6,969 bases of DNA. Source: Deltaproteobacteria bacterium. GTDB taxonomy: Bacteria > Myxococcota_A > Polyangia > JAAYKL01. Positions 4,570 through 6,969 of this stretch are shown here, one piece after another (position 1 is the stretch's first letter; every line of letters starts with the position of its first letter). The stretch covers positions 1 to 6,969 of the forward strand of contig JAABTR010000477.1 in the NCBI GenBank assembly GCA_011389755.1, read 5' to 3'. The notes beneath the pieces are model-generated. The model had not been told where the DNA came from. It did not search any database and saw only the letters and a program-made list of their open reading frames with translations. Position numbers and translations under genes: made by a program.

Positions 4570-6627
4570 TCAGTTGGCGACCTTTTCGGTCTCTGTCTCT
4601 TCGTGGAGGAGCCTGCGATCGTCCAGCCCGCACGAGATGGCCAGCATCTCCGCCACGTCGAGCTGGGCCTTATCCTCGTAAAGATCTTTATCTTTCAGGG
4701 CGTCGGAGAGCATCGTCATGCAGTAAGGGCAGGCCGAGGCGATGGACTTGGGGTCAGCGGCCAAGAGCTGGTCGGTGCGCAACCTGTTGACCCGCTCGCC
4801 GGACTCCTCCATGAAAAAGCGCGCCCCGCCCGCGCCGCAGCACATGCCGCGCTTCTCGCTCTCCTTGATCTCCCGCAGCTCCACCCCGGGGATCGCGCCC
4901 AGGATACGCCTCGGCGGCGCGTAGACGTCGTTGTACCGGCCCAGGTAGCAGCCATCGTGGTAGACGACCGCTTGATTGATGCGGTGCTCGGGGCGCAGCT
5001 TGCCCTGATCCACAAGGTCGGCCAGGAGCTTGGAGTGGTGCACGACCTCCCAGTTGCCTCCGAACTCGGGGTACTCGTTGGTCAAGGTGTTGAAACAGTG
5101 GGGGCAGCCGGTGATGATCTTCTTGACCCCCATCTCGTTGAAAGCCTCGACGTTCATGTCCACCATCATGCGGAAATTGGACTCGGAGCCGCCTCTTCGA
5201 GCCGTCTCGCCGCAGCAGGGCTCGTCCGAGCCCAGGTACCCGTAACTCACCCCCGCCTTGTCGAGCAGCTTCACCAAAGACCGAGATATCCTCTGGGCCC
5301 GGTCGTCGAAGCTGTACATGCAGCCCAGGTACAACAGATACTCGTGCTCCTCGGGATCGAACGCCGGGACCTCCTGGTCGAGGCCCTCCATCCACTTGTC
5401 CCGATCCATGGACGAGATGTTCCAAGGGTTGGCGTTGGTCTCCATGCCCCGAAGCGCCGTGGCCAGCTCCGCGGGCGGCTCGCCTCGGGCCTCCACCAAG
5501 TCCCGCCTCATGCGCACGAACTTGTCGACGTACTTGATGCTCACGGGGCACTCCTCCTCACAGGCCCGGCAGGTCGTGCAGCTCCAGATCACCTCAGGGT
5601 CCACCACGTCGGGGATGAGCTCCTTGTTCTCGGCCTTGCCCGTCAAAAATTCCGCCTGGCGATGGTAGAGGTGGTCGCGCATCTCGCACAGGTTCGTCTT
5701 GGGCCGCAGCGGTTTGTTGGTCTTCGCGGCGGGGCAGTTGTCGGTGCAGCGCCCGCACTCGGTGCAGGTGTACATGTCCAGGATGTCTTTCCAGGTGAAG
5801 TCCTGAATCTTGTTGACCCCGAACACCGGCTCTTCGTCTCCATCCTCTTCGTCCTCTTCCCGCAGAACCTTCTCGATGTTCTCATCGCGAGGCAGCCGGC
5901 CACGGGGGCTGAGATCGTCGAAAAAGACGTTGGGGATGGCGGTGATGACGTGAAAGTGCTTCCCGTAGGGCAAGATGTTCAAGAAAATGAGCACCAAGAG
6001 CGAGTGGGCCCAATAACCGATCGTACCGAGCAGCGCCACGGTGCTCGGAGCGAGGTCGAACGAGGCATACAGACCGGCAACTAAAGAGGCGAACGGCTCG
6101 CTCGCGTCGAAGCCGTCGATCCCCTCGAGCCTCAGCTGCCATCCCCAGTACATGAGATCCGCCAGCATCATGACGACGATGATGGCCAAAATGAGGACCG
6201 CCTCGAAGGACTGGGTCATGCGCGCCGGACGGAGCACCACCCGGTTGAGCGCCGCCAAAAAGGCCGCCACCAAGACCGCCACCGCGACGATGTCCTTAAC
6301 GAAGAAGTAGGCGTGGCCGAGCGGGTTATCCCCCAGGATCCACAGGTGGAAGCTCTCGTCAAAAGCCCGTCCCCACAGCATCAAGGTGTTGATGAGGAGG
6401 ATGAGGAACCCCCAAAAGATCACCATGTGGATGGGCCCCATCACCTTGTACTTGGGCATCTTCTTCTGGAAGAACGCGATGGCTATCGTGTGCCAGAGTC
6501 GTTTTCCCAGGTCGCTGAATCGATTTTCAGCGCCGCCCACCTCGAGCAGGCGCAGCCTTCGATAAGCGGACCAGCCGAAAACGGCAAAAGCCACGACAAT
6601 CGAGACGACCATTGCAATCGCACCCAT
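4570..6627 (-). CDS. Membrane-anchored heterodisulfide-reductase-like Fe-S oxidoreductase (EtfD-like)
   Basis: This is a predicted inner-membrane electron-transfer protein. Residues 1-230 carry about five membrane segments (near 3-20, 66-85, 107-127, 142-160, 202-220) resembling the cytochrome-b-type gamma subunit of nitrate reductase. H67, H94, H105, H208, H224 and H226 are candidate haem ligands. An acidic linker (258-266) leads to two [4Fe-4S] motifs, C288/C291/C294/C298 and C350/C353/C356/C360, then two CCG domains. These are C436, C471-C472, C508/C511 and C560, C596-C597, C633/C636. Their spacings (34 and 35; 35 and 35) fit the family rule CX31-39CCX35-36CxxC. The same architecture is known in HdrD/DsrK-related proteins and in actinobacterial EtfD (Rv0338c), which passes electrons from electron-transfer flavoprotein to menaquinone during fatty-acid oxidation. 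An ETF:quinone role is therefore likely but inferred, as no etfAB is in view. AAGGAG lies 7 bases before the ATG. The gene converges on the nucleotidase gene with a 21-base gap. Confidence 0.88.
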   Translation of the reverse strand: MGAIAMVVSIVVAFAVFGWSAYRRLRLLEVGGAENRFSDLGKRLWHTIAIAFFQKKMPKYKVMGPIHMVIFWGFLILLINTLMLWGRAFDESFHLWILGDNPLGHAYFFVKDIVAVAVLVAAFLAALNRVVLRPARMTQSFEAVLILAIIVVMMLADLMYWGWQLRLEGIDGFDASEPFASLVAGLYASFDLAPSTVALLGTIGYWAHSLLVLIFLNILPYGKHFHVITAIPNVFFDDLSPRGRLPRDENIEKVLREEDEEDGDEEPVFGVNKIQDFTWKDILDMYTCTECGRCTDNCPAAKTNKPLRPKTNLCEMRDHLYHRQAEFLTGKAENKELIPDVVDPEVIWSCTTCRACEEECPVSIKYVDKFVRMRRDLVEARGEPPAELATALRGMETNANPWNISSMDRDKWMEGLDQEVPAFDPEEHEYLLYLGCMYSFDDRAQRISRSLVKLLDKAGVSYGYLGSDEPCCGETARRGGSESNFRMMVDMNVEAFNEMGVKKIITGCPHCFNTLTNEYPEFGGNWEVVHHSKLLADLVDQGKLRPEHRINQAVVYHDGCYLGRYNDVYAPPRRILGAIPGVELREIKESEKRGMCCGAGGARFFMEESGERVNRLRTDQLLAADPKSIASACPYCMTMLSDALKDKDLYEDKAQLDVAEMLAISCGLDDRRLLHEETETEKVAN

Positions 6628-6634
6628 GAGCTCA

Positions 6635-6640
6635 CTCCTT
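6635..6640 (-). promoter_or_regulatory. Ribosome binding site of the Fe-S oxidoreductase gene
   Basis: The minus strand reads AAGGAG, 7 bases before the ATG at 6627. This supports that start, which places the first membrane helix at the very N-terminus. Confidence 0.8.
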
Positions 6641-6693
6641 TTTCCACAGCCGCTGCGGTCCGAAGGCGGCGCCGGCGGGTGTTAATTTTTTTC

Positions 6694-6710
6694 CAAGAAG
6701 GATCTTCTTG
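6694..6710. repeat. Perfect 7-bp inverted repeat in the Fe-S gene leader
   Basis: CAAGAAG (6694-6700) and CTTCTTG (6704-6710) pair perfectly around GAT. The dyad is flanked by T- and A-rich tracts (6684-6692 and 6718-6724). It lies about 67 bases upstream of the iron-sulfur gene start and could be an mRNA hairpin or a protein-binding site. Neither strand has a T-run directly after the stem, so it is not a standard terminator. Confidence 0.45.
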
Positions 6711-6754
6711 AATTTCCAAAAAAACGATATCTCAAAAGAGTTCTCAATTGTATC

Positions 6755-6782
6755 GATGTCGTAACCGGCTGGTTATGACATC
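6755..6782. promoter_or_regulatory. 28-bp near-perfect dyad, likely operator
   Basis: The left arm GATGTCGTAACC (6755-6766) and right arm GGTTATGACATC (6771-6782) are reverse complements at 11 of 12 positions around GGCT. The core AACC-GGCT-GGTT is perfect. This size and symmetry are typical of sites for dimeric helix-turn-helix repressors such as TetR or GntR families. On the minus strand the arm runs into TACAAT (6749-6754), a possible -10 box for the iron-sulfur gene 128 bases upstream of its start, although no convincing -35 box is visible. No regulator gene is in the window. Confidence 0.5.
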
Positions 6783-6805
6783 AATCACTAGGGGTCGAGA
6801 TTAGA

Positions 6806-6817
6806 CCGAATATTCGG
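6806..6817. repeat. Perfect 12-bp palindrome CCGAATATTCGG
   Basis: This self-complementary site lies 23 bases beyond the 28-bp dyad and 6 bases from a second GC-rich hairpin. It could be a further regulator site or the distal part of a tandem hairpin terminator for the gene ending at 6852. A chance palindrome of this length is possible. Confidence 0.35.
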
Positions 6818-6822
6818 CCCCG

Positions 6823-6842
6823 CCGCGGTGTGTTTACCGCGG
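6823..6842 (-). terminator. GC-rich hairpin just after the edge gene
   Basis: CCGCGGT (6823-6829) and ACCGCGG (6836-6842) form a perfect 7-bp stem with a 6-base loop. It begins 9 bases past the stop codon of the minus-strand gene that ends at 6852. Its position suits a terminator, but there is no U-tract after it on that strand. Factor-dependent termination or 3'-end protection is as likely. Confidence 0.4.
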
Positions 6843-6851
6843 AGAATCCTC

Positions 6852-6969
6852 TCACTCCTTTGGAAGCTTGGCTTCGAAAAACGCCCTGAGCTTGACCAGA
6901 TTTTTCTCGTCTCTTTGAAAAGACGGCGGCTGGTAATCCGCGGCGAACGCCCTGACGTCTGCGTCAAAC
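6852..6969 (-). CDS. C-terminal end of an unrecognised protein, cut by the window edge
   Basis: The minus strand is open from the window edge to a TGA at 6852-6854 and encodes 38 residues, FDADVRAFAADYQPPSFQ followed by RDEKNLVKLRAFFEAKLPKE. Three points suggest a real gene end: mostly G or C at third codon positions, a charged amphipathic helix-like tail, and a GC-rich hairpin right after the stop. I do not recognise the family from so short a piece. It would lie upstream of the iron-sulfur gene on the same strand, but the 224-base gap with dyads argues for separate transcription. Confidence 0.5.
   Translation of the reverse strand, partial: FDADVRAFAADYQPPSFQRDEKNLVKLRAFFEAKLPKE

Noticed and set aside
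4567..6084. A 505-codon open frame on the plus strand
   Set aside because: It lies entirely antisense to the iron-sulfur oxidoreductase, whose motifs are unmistakable. Its translation is rich in Leu, Val, His and Gly with no recognisable domain, as expected for a shadow frame in high-GC DNA.

Overview
The window is about 7 kb of high-GC bacterial DNA, densely coding and conventionally organised. It holds four complete or near-complete genes in the interior, one gene cut by each edge, and no rRNA, tRNA, CRISPR array, insertion sequence or phage gene that I can recognise. The genes point to a diderm with an outer membrane (an OmpA/MotB-domain lipoprotein with a lipobox) and a quinone-based respiratory chain (a membrane-anchored heterodisulfide-reductase-like iron-sulfur oxidoreductase). 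That oxidoreductase, a HAL2/SAL1-type nucleotidase and a B12-type radical SAM enzyme would suit a myxobacterium or another former 'Deltaproteobacteria' lineage. This taxonomic guess is an inference and is not proven by any single marker here.

Layout: (1) 1-1677, plus strand: 3' part of a B12-binding-type radical SAM protein whose start lies before the window. (2) 1658-1785: a tandem 9-base repeat followed by its inverted counterpart. It lies between the convergent radical SAM and frr genes and supplies the radical SAM stop codon. (3) 1839-2396, minus strand: frr (ribosome recycling factor), with a good sigma70-like promoter at 2445-2473. (4) 2557-3435, plus strand: a coiled-coil OmpA-family lipoprotein, divergent from frr. 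(5) 3523-4548, plus strand: a HAL2/SAL1-type 3'(2'),5'-bisphosphate nucleotidase starting at GTG, with a perfect hairpin touching its ribosome binding site. (6) 4570-6627, minus strand: a 685-residue fusion of a membrane cytochrome-b-like domain, two [4Fe-4S] motifs and two CCG domains, resembling EtfD-type ETF:quinone oxidoreductases. (7) 6628-6851: a regulatory-looking gap rich in dyads. (8) 6852-6969, minus strand: the C-terminal end of an unrecognised gene.

The genes do not form one pathway. They look like unrelated housekeeping and metabolic functions: translation recycling, envelope anchoring to peptidoglycan, clearing of PAP from sulfur metabolism, and electron transfer to quinone. The most unusual DNA is the inverted 9-base repeat array and the 28-bp operator-like dyad upstream of the iron-sulfur gene. 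I see no clear new multi-gene system.
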